The notes: generated by a model from the sequence alone, not told the origin. Positions 7,973 through 17,666 are shown, counted from the stretch's first letter. The stretch: DNA of 64,000 bases from Streptomyces sp. WZ-12 (GCF_028898845.1 NZ_CP118574.1:7799001-7863000), one strand, 5' to 3'. Numbers and translations are program-made.

Positions 7973-8998
7973 TCAGCACGTCTCACGTTGCTGCACCGGG
8001 GCCGAGGCGCGGCGGAGGACAACGCGTTTCCGGAAGACCCGGTACGTCCAGGACTGGTAGCCGATGACGATGGGGAGCATGGCGGCAGCGACCCAGGTGA
8101 GGATCCTCAGTGTGTGAGCGCTGGCCGACGCGTTCGCCACCGTCAGGTCCAGGCCCGGGGAGAGCGAGGAAGGCATCACGGCGGGAAACAGCGCAAGGAA
8201 CAGGGTCGCGGTGACGGCGGCGACGGCCAGACCGGAGAGGGCGAACGCCCAGCCGTCCCGGCCGGCGTCGTTGAGTTCGGCGGCCAGAACCAGAGCGGCC
8301 GCGACCACGGCCAGCAGGATCAGGGTGCTGGTCCCGCCAGTGTTCCTCTGGGTCCACATCAAGAAGGCCAGGACGAACACAACGGTGAATCCGCTGGCCC
8401 GGCGGGCCGTCTCCCGGGACCTTCTACGCAGTTCCCCGCTGGTCTTCAGCGCGGCGTAGAGCGCCCCGTGGAGGGTGAAGAGGAGCAGGGTGACGGCGCC
8501 GCCGAGCAGGGAGTAGGGGTTGACCAGGTCGAGCAGGGTGCCCGTGAAGTTCCGGTCGGGGCCGATCGGCACCCCGCGCACCATGTTCGCGAACATGAAA
8601 CCCCACAGTGGGGCGCAGATCAGTGAGGTGAAGAAGATGCAGCGGTCGCAGCTCCGCTTCCACGCTGCGTCGTCGCGTTTGGCCCGGTACTCCAGGGCCA
8701 CACCTCGCACGATCAGGCAGACCACCACGGCCAGCATGGGCAGGTAGAACCCGCTGCACATCGTCGCGTACCAGTCGGGGAAGGCGGCGAAGGTGGCGCC
8801 GACCGCGGTGAGTAGCCAGACCTCGTTGCCGTCCCAGACCGGGCCGATGGTGGCGAGCAGGACGCCGCGTTCCTCGTCGTCCCGGGCGACGACCCGGGTG
8901 AGGATGCCGATGCCGAAGTCGAATCCTTCGAGGAAGAAGTAGCCGGTCCACAGGGCGGCGATCAACACGAACCAGACGTCGTGCAGGTGGAGTTGCAT
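7973..8998 (-). CDS. cydB: Cytochrome bd ubiquinol/menaquinol oxidase subunit II
   Basis: This 341-aa polytopic protein belongs to the CydB family. It begins MQLHLHDVWFVLIAALWTGY and contains the conserved FFLEGFDFGIG near residue 25, GPVWDGNEVWLL near residue 52 and the LIVRGVALEYRAK segment. It has eight or nine hydrophobic helices. Subunit II pairs with CydA to form the high-affinity, cyanide-tolerant quinol oxidase in the cytoplasmic membrane. It is the last gene of TDT-cydA-cydB and starts 64 bp after cydA. No cydCD transporter genes follow in this window. Confidence 0.95.
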   Translation of the reverse strand: MQLHLHDVWFVLIAALWTGYFFLEGFDFGIGILTRVVARDDEERGVLLATIGPVWDGNEVWLLTAVGATFAAFPDWYATMCSGFYLPMLAVVVCLIVRGVALEYRAKRDDAAWKRSCDRCIFFTSLICAPLWGFMFANMVRGVPIGPDRNFTGTLLDLVNPYSLLGGAVTLLLFTLHGALYAALKTSGELRRRSRETARRASGFTVVFVLAFLMWTQRNTGGTSTLILLAVVAAALVLAAELNDAGRDGWAFALSGLAVAAVTATLFLALFPAVMPSSLSPGLDLTVANASASAHTLRILTWVAAAMLPIVIGYQSWTYRVFRKRVVLRRASAPVQQRETC

Positions 8999-9062
8999 GG
9001 TGGGGTGGTTCCCGTCGGTACGTCAGGGGCGCGCCGCACCACAATCCTGGTGCGGTGGCGCG

Positions 9063-10613
9063 TCAGTAGGTGAGGGGCAGAGGCCGGTCGGTGGTTTCGG
9101 GCTGTGCGGGGGAGTCCTCCTGGTTGGGCGTGACGTTGGTGCCTGGTCCGGCCTTGGCGTACCGGACCATGAGCCGTATCTCGACGAACGCCAGCGCCGC
9201 GTACAACAGCGTGAAGACGGTCAGCGAGGTGACCTCGGAGGCAGTACCGACGCCCGGTGACACCGCGTCGGCGGTCTTCATGAGCCCGTTCACCACCCAG
9301 GGTTGGCGGCCCATCTCGGTGAAGATCCAGCCGAAGGAGTTGGAGATCAGGGGGAAGGCCATGGTGAGGATGCCGACGCGCCAGAACCACTTGTTGAGCA
9401 AGGGACCCAACTCACGGTGTCTGGTCAGAGCGAGCCGCGGCACTTCGTCGTCGGCCGTGCGTAGCCGGGTGGCCAGCCAGCGCTTCTTGCGGGTCAACCA
9501 CAAGCCGGCCATGCCGGCACCGCGCGAGGCCATGCCGAAGGTGATCATGAGGCGGAAGCCCCAGAAGGTCATGAAGATGTTCGGCACGTAGTCGGCGGGA
9601 TCACCGCCGAAGCGGTCGGCTTCCTGGCGGGCGACGTCGTTGATGCCGGGCACCGCGTCGTTGAAGTTGTGGTGGGCCAGGAAGGACAGCAGACCGGGAA
9701 TCTCCACGGCGAGGTCATTGCGCCGCTCGTCCAGGTTGCCGACGGCGAAGGCGGAGAACGGTGCGGGTGCCTGGGTGTCCCACAGTGCCTCGGCCGCTGC
9801 CATCTTCATGGGCTGCTGTTCGAACATGACCTGGCCGAGGCTGTCGCCGCTGACGGCCGTGGCCAATCCGGCGACCGCCGCCAGCGTGAGGCCCAGGCGT
9901 AGCGAGGTCCGCATCACGACCGTCCGCTCGCGCCCCGCGGGGCCCGACTCCTCCCCCTGGTCGTGTGCCCGTTTGGTCTTCCACAGGTGGTAGCAGGAGA
10001 TGCCGACGACGAACGCACCGCCGGTCAGGAACGAGGCGCTGAGCGTGTGCCAGGCGTTGACGAGGACGGTCTGCTGAGTCAACACCGCCCAGAAATCCGT
10101 CAGTTGGGGCCTTCCGGTGCCTTTGTCGAGGGTGTAACCGACCGGGTGCTGCATCCAGGCGTTGGCCGCCAGGATGAAGTACGAGGAGAGGACGGTGCCG
10201 AGGGAGACCAGCCAGATGCAGGCGCAGTGGACCTTCTTCGGCAGCTTGTCCCAGCCGAAGATCCAGAGCCCGATGAAGGTGGATTCCAGGAAGAAGGCGA
10301 TCAGCGCCTCGAAGGCGAGCGGGGCGCCGAAGATGTCACCGACGAACCGCGAGTAGTCGGACCAGTTCATGCCGAACTGGAACTCCTGAACGATGCCGGT
10401 GACGACGCCCAGGGCGATGTTGATCAGGAAGAGCTTGCCCCAGAACTTCGTGGCGTGGAGGTACTTCGTTTTCCCCGTCCGCACCCACGCGGTCTCAAGT
10501 GCCGCCGTGATGGCGGCGAGTGAGATCGTCAGGGGTACGAAGAGGAAGTGGTAGACGGTGGTGATGCCGAACTGCCAGCGGGCCAGGGTCTCGGGAGCGA
10601 GAGCCAGGTTCAC
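9063..10613 (-). CDS. cydA: Cytochrome bd oxidase subunit I
   Basis: This 516-aa CydA family protein binds haems b558, b595 and d. The start is GTG 10613 (VNLALAPETLARWQFGITTV), overlapping the TDT stop in GTGA. Recognisable features are ETLARWQFGITTVYHF with the N-terminal His, the WSDYSRFVGDIFGAPLAFEA segment, and EMGRQPWVVNGLMKT, the conserved quinol-side GRQPW motif. Length and motifs are those of a complete subunit. It is translationally coupled to the upstream transporter gene and followed by cydB. Confidence 0.96.
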   Translation of the reverse strand: MNLALAPETLARWQFGITTVYHFLFVPLTISLAAITAALETAWVRTGKTKYLHATKFWGKLFLINIALGVVTGIVQEFQFGMNWSDYSRFVGDIFGAPLAFEALIAFFLESTFIGLWIFGWDKLPKKVHCACIWLVSLGTVLSSYFILAANAWMQHPVGYTLDKGTGRPQLTDFWAVLTQQTVLVNAWHTLSASFLTGGAFVVGISCYHLWKTKRAHDQGEESGPAGRERTVVMRTSLRLGLTLAAVAGLATAVSGDSLGQVMFEQQPMKMAAAEALWDTQAPAPFSAFAVGNLDERRNDLAVEIPGLLSFLAHHNFNDAVPGINDVARQEADRFGGDPADYVPNIFMTFWGFRLMITFGMASRGAGMAGLWLTRKKRWLATRLRTADDEVPRLALTRHRELGPLLNKWFWRVGILTMAFPLISNSFGWIFTEMGRQPWVVNGLMKTADAVSPGVGTASEVTSLTVFTLLYAALAFVEIRLMVRYAKAGPGTNVTPNQEDSPAQPETTDRPLPLTY

Positions 10614-11782
10614 GAGCGGCCTCCGCGAGCAGGGCCGGTTGCCGGAGCGGCGGGCGGGGGTAGGAAGAGGGTGCCGCGCAGGGCTCCTCGGGCGGTGCGG
10701 AAGGCGGTCACGGCCCAGGCGGTGAGCAGCAGGACGTACAGGGCGACGGCCGCCCAGTGGAAGAGGTCCGCGCCGGTACGGGCGGCCAAGCCGCTGCTGG
10801 CGGTGACGCAGGTGCCGACGGGAAAGGTGAAGCCCCACCAGGTGAGGTTGAAGGGCAGTCCGGTGGTACGGGCGGTCCGGATGGTCACGGCGGCGGCGAG
10901 GGCCAGCCACAGCATCGCGAAGCCCCAGGTCACCACGCCGAACACCGTGGCGAACACGGCGAGGCCGTGAGCGTACTGGGCGGGGAGGGCGGTCGGCGCG
11001 GCGTTGGCGAGCAGACCCGCTGCGGTGACTGCCTGACCGAGGGGGCCGAGCACGATCCAGAGGGTGGGGACGGTGCCGGCCGCGGGCATGTCCTGGTGCA
11101 CCAGGCGGGAGAAGATCATGTTGATCACGAGGAACGCGGCGAACAGGCTGATCCCGAACATCGCCAGGCAGGCCAGGATCATGGTCAACCGCGGCTGCCC
11201 TGCGGGAGTGTGCGGGATCAGCAGGGCCCCCATGGCGGCCGAGACCATCGGGGGCACGACCGGCATCAGCCAGCCTCCGAAGGCCGCGTCGGGGGCCGCC
11301 TTGTGCCGGGTGATCATCCGGAAGGGGATGGTGAAGGCGGTGAGCAGCCCGAGGACGGTCCCCGCCAGCCACAGGGTCCAGTCAACGGCGACGGCGGCGT
11401 CCATGCCGATCCAGTCCTTGCCGAGCAACAGGGCCCCGGCGCCGACGGTCATCAGGGCCATCGGGGGAGCACCGTAGAACTGGGACATCACCGGATTGTT
11501 GCCGTGGGCGAGGGCGATGTCCCGGTGGCGTATCCAGTGCACGGTCCAGGCGGCGACCATCACCAGCAGGAGCAGCGCGGCACCTGCCCACACCACCGTG
11601 GCAGCGGTCCGCAGGCCGGGGAACTGGAGCGGGAGGGTGGCGGCCGCGTTGGCGACGATGCCGGTGCCCATCACGGAGGCGAACCAGTTGGGGCCGAGGT
11701 GCCGGACGACCTCGCGGGGCCGTTCGAGGTCGCGCAGCACGGGGTGCTGCGCGGTGGAGGTGGGTGCGGTCGTGGTGCTCAT
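10610..11782 (-). CDS. TDT family transporter (tellurite-resistance/dicarboxylate, SLAC1/TehA-like)
   Basis: The start at ATG 11782 (MSTTTAPTSTAQHPVLRDLE) gives 390 aa. The first membrane helix carries LGPNWFASVMGTGIVANAAA, the hallmark of the TDT/SLAC1 fold; about ten helices follow. Members transport sulfite, dicarboxylates or other small anions, and TehA homologues are anion channels. Coupling to cydAB by a GTGA overlap and control from a divergent LysR gene suggest an anion-handling role linked to respiration, for example sulfite export, but the substrate is not readable from sequence. Confidence 0.85.
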   Translation of the reverse strand: MSTTTAPTSTAQHPVLRDLERPREVVRHLGPNWFASVMGTGIVANAAATLPLQFPGLRTAATVVWAGAALLLLVMVAAWTVHWIRHRDIALAHGNNPVMSQFYGAPPMALMTVGAGALLLGKDWIGMDAAVAVDWTLWLAGTVLGLLTAFTIPFRMITRHKAAPDAAFGGWLMPVVPPMVSAAMGALLIPHTPAGQPRLTMILACLAMFGISLFAAFLVINMIFSRLVHQDMPAAGTVPTLWIVLGPLGQAVTAAGLLANAAPTALPAQYAHGLAVFATVFGVVTWGFAMLWLALAAAVTIRTARTTGLPFNLTWWGFTFPVGTCVTASSGLAARTGADLFHWAAVALYVLLLTAWAVTAFRTARGALRGTLFLPPPAAPATGPARGGRS

Positions 11783-11838
11783 GCCTCCACACTGCGGCGA
11801 CCCGTAATAGCGTGGTAGCGGGGCCCGGTCAATGGGTC

Positions 11839-11855
11839 CATAGAATGGTTCTATG
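11839..11855. promoter_or_regulatory. LysR-type operator, CATAGAA-N3-TTCTATG
   Basis: This is a perfect 7-3-7 inverted repeat, CATAGAATGGTTCTATG. It contains the T-N11-A core typical of LysR-family sites and overlaps the ATG (11853) of the divergent LysR gene. It sits between that gene and the TDT-cydAB operon. A 17-bp copy with one changed arm base and a different spacer lies at 12808-12824. Confidence 0.65.
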
Positions 11856-12812
11856 CGCTTGTCCCCGCACGTCCCCGACCTCCCCGCCCTGGACCTGCTG
11901 CTCAGCGTCATCGAGCTCGGCAGCCTCGGCCGGGCGGCCGAAGCCCACGGCATCACCCAGCCCTCGGCCAGCTCCCGCATCCGCTACCTGGAGCGCCTGG
12001 TGGGCGTACCCGTGCTGGAACGTACGACACTGGGCTCCCGCCCCACCCAGGCTGGCTCCCTGATCGCCGAATGGGCCCGGAGCGTCATCGACGCGGCGCA
12101 GCAACTGGACGCCGGGATCGAGACGTTGCGCACCAAGCGCGACTCCCGACTGCACGTGGCCGCCAGCCAGACCGTGGCCGAGTACCTCTTCCCCCGGTGG
12201 CTGATGGCGCTGCGCGCCCACAACCCCGCAACAACCGTAGCCCTTGAATCCGGCAACTCCGCCGAGGTGGCCGCAGCCGTCCTGGAAAGCCGGGCCGAGA
12301 TCGGATTCATCGAGAGCCCGCGCGCACCCAGGGGACTGCACAGCCAAGCCGTGGCGAAGGACCAACTCGTCGTGGTGATCGCCCTCGACCACCCCTGGGC
12401 GCGGCGGCCCACGATCCCGCTCGGCGAGCTGGCCGACACCCCCCTGATCCTGCGCGAGTCCGGATCCGGCACGCGCACCGCCTTCGAACGCGCCATGGTC
12501 GCCCGTCTACCCGCCTGGCAACCCACCACCGGCATGGAACTGTCCTCCACCACCGCCATCAAGGCAGCGGTGGCCGGCGGCGCGGGGCCCGCAGTCCTCA
12601 GTTCACTGGCGGTTGCCGCCGAACTGGCCGCAGGCGTCCTGAAGTCGACGGCAGTGGAAGACCTTGACCTGAGCCGGGTACTGCGCGTCGTCTGGCCCAC
12701 CGGCCAACGGCCCGCCGGCCCGGCCCGCGACCTGGTCGCCATCGCCCGCCAGCAGTCCGTAGCAGCCGGGCAGGGAAGGCAAGGGCGTTCCGCAAAGAGC
12801 TCCCGCACATAG
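11853..12812 (+). CDS. LysR-family transcriptional regulator of the cydAB/dsbB locus
   Basis: This 319-aa protein has an N-terminal winged helix-turn-helix (LDLLLSVIELGSLGRAAEAH, then GITQPSASSRIRYLERLVGV) followed by a periplasmic-binding-like effector domain. It is transcribed away from TDT-cydAB and towards DUF5993-dsbB. Near-identical palindromes flank the gene on both sides, so it probably regulates both neighbouring units and itself. The effector is unknown; a redox or small-anion signal would fit the neighbours. Confidence 0.9.
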   Translation: MRLSPHVPDLPALDLLLSVIELGSLGRAAEAHGITQPSASSRIRYLERLVGVPVLERTTLGSRPTQAGSLIAEWARSVIDAAQQLDAGIETLRTKRDSRLHVAASQTVAEYLFPRWLMALRAHNPATTVALESGNSAEVAAAVLESRAEIGFIESPRAPRGLHSQAVAKDQLVVVIALDHPWARRPTIPLGELADTPLILRESGSGTRTAFERAMVARLPAWQPTTGMELSSTTAIKAAVAGGAGPAVLSSLAVAAELAAGVLKSTAVEDLDLSRVLRVVWPTGQRPAGPARDLVAIARQQSVAAGQGRQGRSAKSSRT

Positions 12813-12824
12813 AACCGCTCTATG
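12808..12824. promoter_or_regulatory. Second LysR-type operator, CATAGAA-N3-CTCTATG
   Basis: The sequence CATAGAACCGCTCTATG has the same length and arms as the site at 11839-11855, with one arm mismatch. It overlaps the stop of the LysR gene and precedes the DUF5993-dsbB unit by about 107 bp. The repetition of a 17-bp palindrome on both sides of one regulator gene argues for a shared operator. Confidence 0.6.
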
Positions 12825-12930
12825 GATGCATTGGCCCGTTGCCGCTACCGGCGCCGAACTCCCCGGCGGAGGGTGAAGGGGACAAGGACGTCGGCGACGA
12901 AGCCGGCCCCACCGATGAAGCTGGGACACG

Positions 12931-13092
12931 ATGTACACCCTCCTCTTCCTCCTGATCGCCCTGTGCGTGCTCGCGATATTCCGCGACTGGTCACGCCGGG
13001 CGCGGCTGCTGATGTGGTCCGCGACCCTGCTCCTCTCGGTCCTCGCGTTCGTCCCCCACATCCTCGCCCACACCTTCCACCTGGCCCTGTGA
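12931..13092 (+). CDS. DUF5993 family small membrane protein
   Basis: This 53-aa protein starts at ATG 12931 (MYTLLFLLIALCVLAIFRDW) and has two hydrophobic helices joined by a short basic loop (DWSRRARLL), ending FVPHILAHTFHLAL. DUF5993 proteins are typically found beside DsbB-like genes in Actinobacteria, as here, where dsbB begins 29 bp downstream. It is probably an accessory subunit of the disulfide-forming system; the biochemical role is unknown. Confidence 0.75.
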   Translation: MYTLLFLLIALCVLAIFRDWSRRARLLMWSATLLLSVLAFVPHILAHTFHLAL

Positions 13093-13121
13093 CCGGCCGA
13101 GCTTCCGAGGAGGAGCCCACG

Positions 13122-13745
13122 ATGACCACCACCACCTTCCCCGTGGCCGCAGCCCGCACCGGCAACAAGCTCGGCCTGCTCTTCGCCAACCTGTACGTGC
13201 TCGGGATGTGCGGCACCATCGGTGGCGCCTACCTCTTCCAGTTCGGACTGTGGGAGTACCCCTGCCCCATGTGCCTGCTGCAGCGCATGTTCATGCTGCT
13301 CAGCGCACTCGGCCCGGCCCTGATCATCCACCGCTCCCGCAAGGGCACCGTCACCACCCGGGACACCGCCTCCGGCTGGGGCTGGGCCATCGTGTGCGCC
13401 CTGCTCGGCTCCACCGTCTCGATCACCCAGGTCCTCATGCACATCGTCCCCCCGGACCCCGGCTACGCCGGCGCCCTCTTCGGCCTCCACCTCTACACCT
13501 GGGCCGCCATCACCTTCGGCGCCGCCGTCCTCGCCGCCGGCATCGCCCTGGTCCTGACCCACGAGAGCGAGCCCCTCGACGCCGCCACCGCCACCCCGGC
13601 CCTGCGCGGCCTCGGCACCGTGAGCCTCTACCTGCTCGCCTTCTTCGCCGTCTCCAACCTCGTCGCCTGCTTCTTCCTGCAGGGCTTCCACTGGCAGATG
13701 CCGGGCGACCCCACCGGCTACGCCTTCTTCACCGACCTCTTCTAA
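13122..13745 (+). CDS. dsbB: Disulfide bond formation protein B family
   Basis: This 207-aa protein with four to five membrane helices starts at ATG 13122, preceded by GAGGAGGAG. The motif PCPMCLLQRMFML near residue 47 supplies the CxxC that passes electrons from a DsbA-like oxidase to quinone. A second loop carries MHIVPPDPGYAG, without the Cys pair of E. coli DsbB, as in many actinobacterial members. DsbB feeds electrons to quinones that terminal oxidases reoxidise, which explains its location beside cytochrome bd genes under what looks like one LysR regulator. Confidence 0.88.
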   Translation: MTTTTFPVAAARTGNKLGLLFANLYVLGMCGTIGGAYLFQFGLWEYPCPMCLLQRMFMLLSALGPALIIHRSRKGTVTTRDTASGWGWAIVCALLGSTVSITQVLMHIVPPDPGYAGALFGLHLYTWAAITFGAAVLAAGIALVLTHESEPLDAATATPALRGLGTVSLYLLAFFAVSNLVACFFLQGFHWQMPGDPTGYAFFTDLF

Positions 13746-13810
13746 CGCGAGGTCCCGCCCCCTGCCGTCGCGCATCCGTCGAAGAATTCCCACACACCGG
13801 TGTTGCTCCT

Positions 13811-13851
13811 GCGTTCGGTTGATCCCAGTGGCTCTGGGATCAACCGAACGC
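13811..13851. terminator. Strong hairpin after dsbB
   Basis: This is a perfect 18-bp stem (13811-13828 with 13834-13851; arm GCGTTCGGTTGATCCCAG) with a 5-base loop, 66 bp after the dsbB stop. There is no T-run, so it is either a T-less terminator of the kind common in streptomycetes or a mobile-element end. Confidence 0.55.
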
Positions 13852-13964
13852 GTGCGTGCGGGTCGTGACCCGGGCCAGGCCGTCCAGGTCGACGTGGCGC
13901 AACCGAGCGGCCTGACCGGCTGGCGATCCCGCAGCGGGCCTCGACCATGCCTCCGGGGAGGATG

Positions 13965-14002
13965 CGTCGCCCCTTCAGACGGATCCGCCTGAAGGGGCGA
14001 CG
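13965..14002. repeat. Near-perfect 38-bp palindrome
   Basis: Arms of 14 bp (CGTCGCCCCTTCAG at 13965-13978; complement at 13989-14002) enclose a CGGATCCG palindrome with one A/C mismatch. It lies at the start of the debris region, 114 bp after the previous hairpin. It could be a terminator or an element boundary. Confidence 0.45.
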
Positions 14003-14059
14003 ACGAGCATCGAGCGCCGAGCTGAACGAATGCCCGGCGGCTCGGTCCTGTTACGGGGC

Positions 14060-14312
14060 CTTGGTTCAGCCGTACGGCCAGCTCGCGGTTGCGCGGCCCT
14101 ACGGCGGCGGATGGGAGCCCGCGTTACAGCCGGACTCGCTGGGCGCCGTGCTCGCCGTTGCCCTGCTGAGCCGTCGCCTCAACTGGTGTCTCGGGGCCCG
14201 CTTCTGCCCGCCACCGGTCGAGTACCACGCCTGGGCTGAACTGCCAGGCACAGGTCCGGTAGGCGAGTACACCCTCGGCGGGTGGCATCACCGCACCGCC
14301 CTGAGCATCTGA
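14060..14312 (+). pseudogene. Fragment resembling the C-terminus of a lasso-peptide B2 (McjB-type) transglutaminase-like protein
   Basis: The frame reads DSLGAVLAVALLSRRLNWCL, then GARFCPPPVEYHAWAELPG and a PVGEYTLGGW segment. This resembles the end of B2 proteins, where a hydrophobic helix is followed by a G-R/A-R element and an HAW motif bearing the catalytic His. The upstream catalytic Cys region is not recognisable, and no precursor or cyclase gene is nearby. The assignment is tentative; next to a methyltransferase relic it suggests a vanished RiPP locus. Confidence 0.3.
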
Positions 14313-14387
14313 ACCTGACAGGGCGTGTCCCTACCCGGCCGGAGCGGTTGAAGTGCATATCCGACATGCCGTCCGAAGGAGTGAAGT

Positions 14388-14805
14388 GTGCCCCCTGTCG
14401 CCGAGGTCGCCGCAACCGTTCCTGAACGCCACTACACCCACCATGAAGGCCGCGGACCCACCCCGCACCGCTCCAACCCGGCAGTTATCCACCGGTAGTT
14501 GACCTTGCTGGAGGTCGCTGAGGGCATGCGCGTCATGGAGATCGGCACCGGCTCCGGCTCTCCGGCGCCCTCCTTGCCAGCCTCGTTGGTGCCTCTGGAG
14601 CCGTCATCAGCGTTGACATCGACCCCTATCTGACCCGCTGGGCCAATGTCATTCACCAGGAACGTGGTGTGGAGAACGTCGACTGTTTCACCGGCGACGG
14701 CACCGCCGGGCACCCCGAACGCGCCTCCTACGATCGCCTGGTGGCCTGGTGCACCCCGGCCCTGTTGCCGGACGCGTGGATCGACCAACTCGCCAACGGC
14801 TGCTG
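14388..14805 (+). pseudogene. Protein-L-isoaspartate methyltransferase-like gene, broken by a stop and a frameshift
   Basis: From GTG 14388 the frame gives PVAEVAATVPERHYTHHEG and PTPHRSNPAVIHR, then TAG at 14496. It resumes with LLEVAEGMRVMEIGTGSGS. At about 14557-14561 the frame shifts by one and continues as SGALLASLVGASGAVISVDI, DPYLTRWANVIHQERGVENV and ASYDRLVAWCTPALLPDAW. The SAM-binding motif I (EIGTGSG) and overall order match PCMT-type O-methyltransferases, which also occur in lasso, lanthipeptide and graspetide clusters. With one stop and one frameshift it cannot make a working enzyme. It is cut off near 14805, where the reading abruptly becomes a permease. Confidence 0.65.
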
Positions 14806-15252
14806 GTCCTCAACATCCGCCAGCCGCAGAGCTTCTCGGTCGTCACCAGCCTCGGCATCATCATGATCTGCACGGCGTATCTGCTGGTCACCGCGCCGAT
14901 GCTGGTCGCCAGGCTGCGCGGCGGATGGCAGTCGGCCGGCGGCGGCCGGTTCAGCCTGGGCCGCTGGGGGCTGCCGGTCAACGCCGTCGCGGTCCTCTGG
15001 GGCGCCGCCATGATCGTCAACGTGGCCTGGCCGCGCGACGCCGTCTACAACGCCGCCCCGCCGTACCACTGGTACCTGCGCTGGGGCGGGGTGCTCTTCG
15101 TCGGCCTGGTCGCGCTCGGCGGCTTCGCCTACTACTGGTGCGTTCAGCGCCACCGCACCGGCGTCCTCGCCGAGCACGCCGCACGACCGGTCGGCCCCGA
15201 CGGCGACGACACCGATACCGACACCGCGTTCACCGTCCCGGTACACGACTGA
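14806..15252 (+). pseudogene. APC-family amino acid permease, C-terminal fragment
   Basis: From about 14806 the frame reads LLVLNIRQPQSFSVVTSLGI, then IMICTAYLLVTAPMLVARLR, FSLGRWGLPVNAVAVLWGAA, PPYHWYLRWGGVLFVGLVAL and a hydrophilic tail. This is the last three or four membrane helices of an APC-superfamily permease; the first roughly 350 residues are absent. The sequence upstream of 14806 belongs to the methyltransferase relic, so the junction is a recombination point. No start codon or ribosome site serves this fragment. Confidence 0.7.
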
Positions 15253-15262
15253 CCGCCCGGGC

Positions 15263-15300
15263 GGGGCCGCCGGCAGGGTCGGACGAACAGCGGCGGCCCC
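15263..15300. terminator. Bidirectional-type hairpin
   Basis: A perfect 10-bp stem GGGGCCGCCG (15263-15272) pairs with 15291-15300. It lies between the permease fragment and the convergent amidohydrolase gene, without a T-run. Confidence 0.5.
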
Positions 15301-15321
15301 GTCGGGGCCTGAACGGGCCGG

Positions 15322-16116
15322 CTACAGGCGGCAGTTGTCCAGTACGGCCACCGCCCGCCGCACCCGCTCGGCCTCCGCCGGGTCCACCTCGCCGAGCAGC
15401 AGCCCGGGGGCGCCGCCCAGGCGCGCCCGGACCGTGCCGTCCGGGCCGATCAGCGCGCTGTGGCCGACCCCGGTGGGTGCCTTGGTGGGCGCCTCCGGGT
15501 CGGCGTCCTGGTCCGGCGCCGCCTGGCCCACCGCCGCCAGCCACACCGTCGCGTCCAGCGCCCTGGCCCGCACCAGCAGGTCCCACTGCTCCCGCTTGCC
15601 GGGGCCCGCGCCCCAGGACGCGGGCAGCAGCGACACCGTCGCCCCGGCGTCCGCGTGCGCCCGGAAGAGCTCGGGGAACCGCAGGTCGTAGCAGGTCGCC
15701 AGGCCCACCCGGACGCCGTCCACGTCGATCGTCACCACCCGGTCGCCGGGCGCCACGGTGTCCGACTCCCGGAACCCGAACGCGTCGTAGAGGTGGATCT
15801 TGTCGTAGGACGCCTCCACCCCGGGCCCGGTCGCCAGCAGCGTGTTGGCCACCCGGCCGTCCGGTGCCGGGGTGAACATCCCCGCCACCACCGTCACTCC
15901 GGTCTCCTCGGCCACCGCCCGCACCCCTTCGGCCCACGGCCCGTCCAACGGCTCGGCCACCGGCCCCAGCGGCACTCCGAAGCGCACCATCGCCGCCTCC
16001 GGCAGCACCGCCAGTCGGGCCCCCTCGGCCGCGGCCCGGCGCACCAGCTCCGCGAGCTGTGCGAGGTTCTCCTTCGGCTCGGTCGAAGAGGTCATCTGGC
16101 ACAGTGCGATACGCAT
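15322..16116 (-). CDS. Carbon-nitrogen hydrolase (nitrilase superfamily)
   Basis: The start at ATG 16116 (MRIALCQMTSSTEPKENLAQ) gives 264 aa, the normal family length. The catalytic triad is visible: Glu40 in AVLPEAAM, Lys106 in SYDKIHLYDAFG and Cys142 in ATCYDLRFPEL. The KIHLYDAFGF and CYDLRFPELFR segments resemble branch members that act on omega-amides or deaminated glutathione (Nit1/Nit2-like). It is cytoplasmic. It lies downstream of the aspartase-asparaginase operon on the same strand, and a nitrogen-salvage role would fit; the exact substrate is not certain. Confidence 0.88.
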   Translation of the reverse strand: MRIALCQMTSSTEPKENLAQLAELVRRAAAEGARLAVLPEAAMVRFGVPLGPVAEPLDGPWAEGVRAVAEETGVTVVAGMFTPAPDGRVANTLLATGPGVEASYDKIHLYDAFGFRESDTVAPGDRVVTIDVDGVRVGLATCYDLRFPELFRAHADAGATVSLLPASWGAGPGKREQWDLLVRARALDATVWLAAVGQAAPDQDADPEAPTKAPTGVGHSALIGPDGTVRARLGGAPGLLLGEVDPAEAERVRRAVAVLDNCRL

Positions 16117-16262
16117 CGGCACTCTCTCCCGTCGTCTCCGGTCCCACGACCCACAAAGAGATCGCGCGGGCCGCCCTGCCTTGGACGGTACGCCGTGCCG
16201 CGCCCGCACCACAGCTCCCCCTCGGGGCCGCCGGCCCCCGACCGCGGACGGCGCCCGGCCGG

Positions 16263-17666
<1,404 letters not shown>

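Noticed and set aside
9063..11372. 769-codon frame in which cydA appears fused to an N-terminal Arg/Pro-rich extension
   Set aside because: The first 250 residues are an off-frame reading of the TDT gene; CydA begins at GTG 10613 in a GTGA overlap.
15230..16156. Minus-strand frame of 308 codons in another register of the amidohydrolase gene
   Set aside because: Low-complexity Gly/Arg composition and no motif; the nitrilase frame with its Glu-Lys-Cys triad is the true gene.
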